64,000 nt of DNA from Rosettibacter firmus. Lineage in GTDB: Bacteria; Bacteroidota; Ignavibacteria; Ignavibacteriales; Melioribacteraceae. The notes below the pieces were generated by a model. It had not been told where the DNA came from, searched no databases, and worked only from the letters and a program-made list of their open reading frames with translations. Every line of letters begins with the position of its first letter. Within the stretch, counting starts at the first letter, position 1. The translations under genes and the position numbers were made by a program. The stretch is taken from positions 1,426,001-1,490,000 of the forward strand of contig NZ_JAYKGJ010000001.1 in the NCBI RefSeq assembly GCF_036860695.1, in the 5' to 3' direction. Shown piece after piece: positions 63,580-64,000 of the stretch.

Positions 63580-64000
63580 ATGATAGCCAGTATTTTACTA
63601 ATACCAATAATTTTTAGCTTATTTGCTTTACTTATAAAAAACAAAGTTTACAATAGGATTGTCTTAATTGGCAATGCTATTATTTATCTTATAATTGCAA
63701 TAATGCGATGGTTAAATGTAGTCTGGTTTGTGTTGCCAGCATGGTTGCTAAAATATTTTTCTTTTGACGACGTTGGATTATACTTTTTCTCGATTATGAG
63801 TATTGTCTTTCTTGCAACCTCGGTTTATAGTGTTTTTTACTTTAAAGAAAGTAATTTAACGGCTTATCAAGAAGCGGTCTTTATTGCAGAACTTTTATTT
63901 TTTGTTGTGGCAATGAGTGGAGTAATTTTATCAACTCATATTGCTTTGCTCTGGGTATTTATTGAAGGAACAACATTAACGAGTGCACTCTTGATTTACT
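63580..64000 (+). CDS. hyfF: Hydrogenase-4 subunit F-like membrane protein (cut by window edge)
   Basis: The first 140 codons are present. They read MIASILLIPIIFSLFALLIKNK and continue with several helices, DDVGLYFFSIMSIVFLATSVYSVFYF and ILSTHIALLWVFIEGTTLTSALLIY. This is the N-terminal half of a HyfF/NuoM-type subunit (the LWVFIEGTTL segment holds its conserved membrane Glu). The ATG follows the hyfE TGA after one base. The remaining hydrogenase genes (large and small subunit, ferredoxin-like subunits) should lie past the right edge. Confidence 0.83.
   Translation, partial: MIASILLIPIIFSLFALLIKNKVYNRIVLIGNAIIYLIIAIMRWLNVVWFVLPAWLLKYFSFDDVGLYFFSIMSIVFLATSVYSVFYFKESNLTAYQEAVFIAELLFFVVAMSGVILSTHIALLWVFIEGTTLTSALLIY

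Overview
The window is AT-rich bacterial DNA with dense protein-coding content. No rRNA, tRNA, CRISPR array or insertion sequence was recognised. Several features point to the Ignavibacteria / Melioribacter side of the Bacteroidota-Chlorobiota group. These are a secreted subtilase ending in a type IX secretion (Por) sorting domain with the YPNPFNPST motif, a CarboxypepD_reg-type TonB-dependent receptor, a TTTG-N19-TAnnTTTG promoter before the last operon, and group 4 hydrogenase membrane genes typical of fermentative or anaerobic members. The taxonomic placement is inference from gene content.

Layout. 1-2.9 kb (minus): a type II secretion / type IV pilus-like cluster (GspE N-terminus cut by the window edge, GspF/PilC, two pilin-like paralogues with an unusual MGQQQLLLI start). 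3.2-10.6 kb: a secreted C1 peptidase, an asparaginase-like Ntn hydrolase, and a run of housekeeping or poorly known genes (DUF1761, HAD phosphatase, crotonase, Ub-Mut7-C RNase-like, MOSC, DUF502, BASS transporter). 10.6-12.3 kb (minus): a tight SPFH / unknown / ribbon-helix-helix operon whose promoter carries three ATGATA boxes 11 bp apart. 12.3-16.6 kb: DUF1684 lipoprotein, a sensorless histidine kinase with a LytTR response regulator, an intergenic region with a 20-bp direct repeat and a long inverted repeat, and a PAS histidine kinase. 16.6-19.6 kb (minus): pruA, rubrerythrin, truA.

19.8-27.3 kb (plus): an NfeD/stomatin pair followed by an apparently extracytoplasmic AmmeMemoRadiSam system (Tat-signal radical SAM enzyme with an extra CxxCH, and a lipoprotein fusing proteins B and A), a membrane spermidine-synthase-like protein and a c-type cytochrome. 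27.4-29.1 kb (minus): an unrecognised helical protein, a tiny membrane ORF and class II aldolase.

29.1-39.3 kb is the likely chromosome origin: a DnaA-box cluster, then dnaA, a second box-containing gap, dnaN, recF, a DUF721/DciA-like gene, gyrB, an MgtE-type transporter and gyrA, closed by a strong terminator. Every gene from dnaA to 52.7 kb runs rightward: M1 peptidase, T9SS subtilase, leuS, serS, and a heterodimeric ABC exporter with a D-2-hydroxyacid dehydrogenase gene lodged between its halves.

52.8-59.2 kb (minus): metallophosphoesterase, glycogen synthase, AI-2E family permease, TonB-dependent receptor. 59.3-64 kb (plus): an HTH-EIIA fusion regulator translationally coupled to HyfB, HyfC, HyfE and the start of HyfF-like membrane subunits. 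The catalytic hydrogenase subunits would lie beyond the right edge.

The strongest leads for something under-described are the exported AmmeMemoRadiSam gene set, the self-regulated SPFH/RHH module, and the HTH-EIIA regulator fused in front of a hydrogenase operon.
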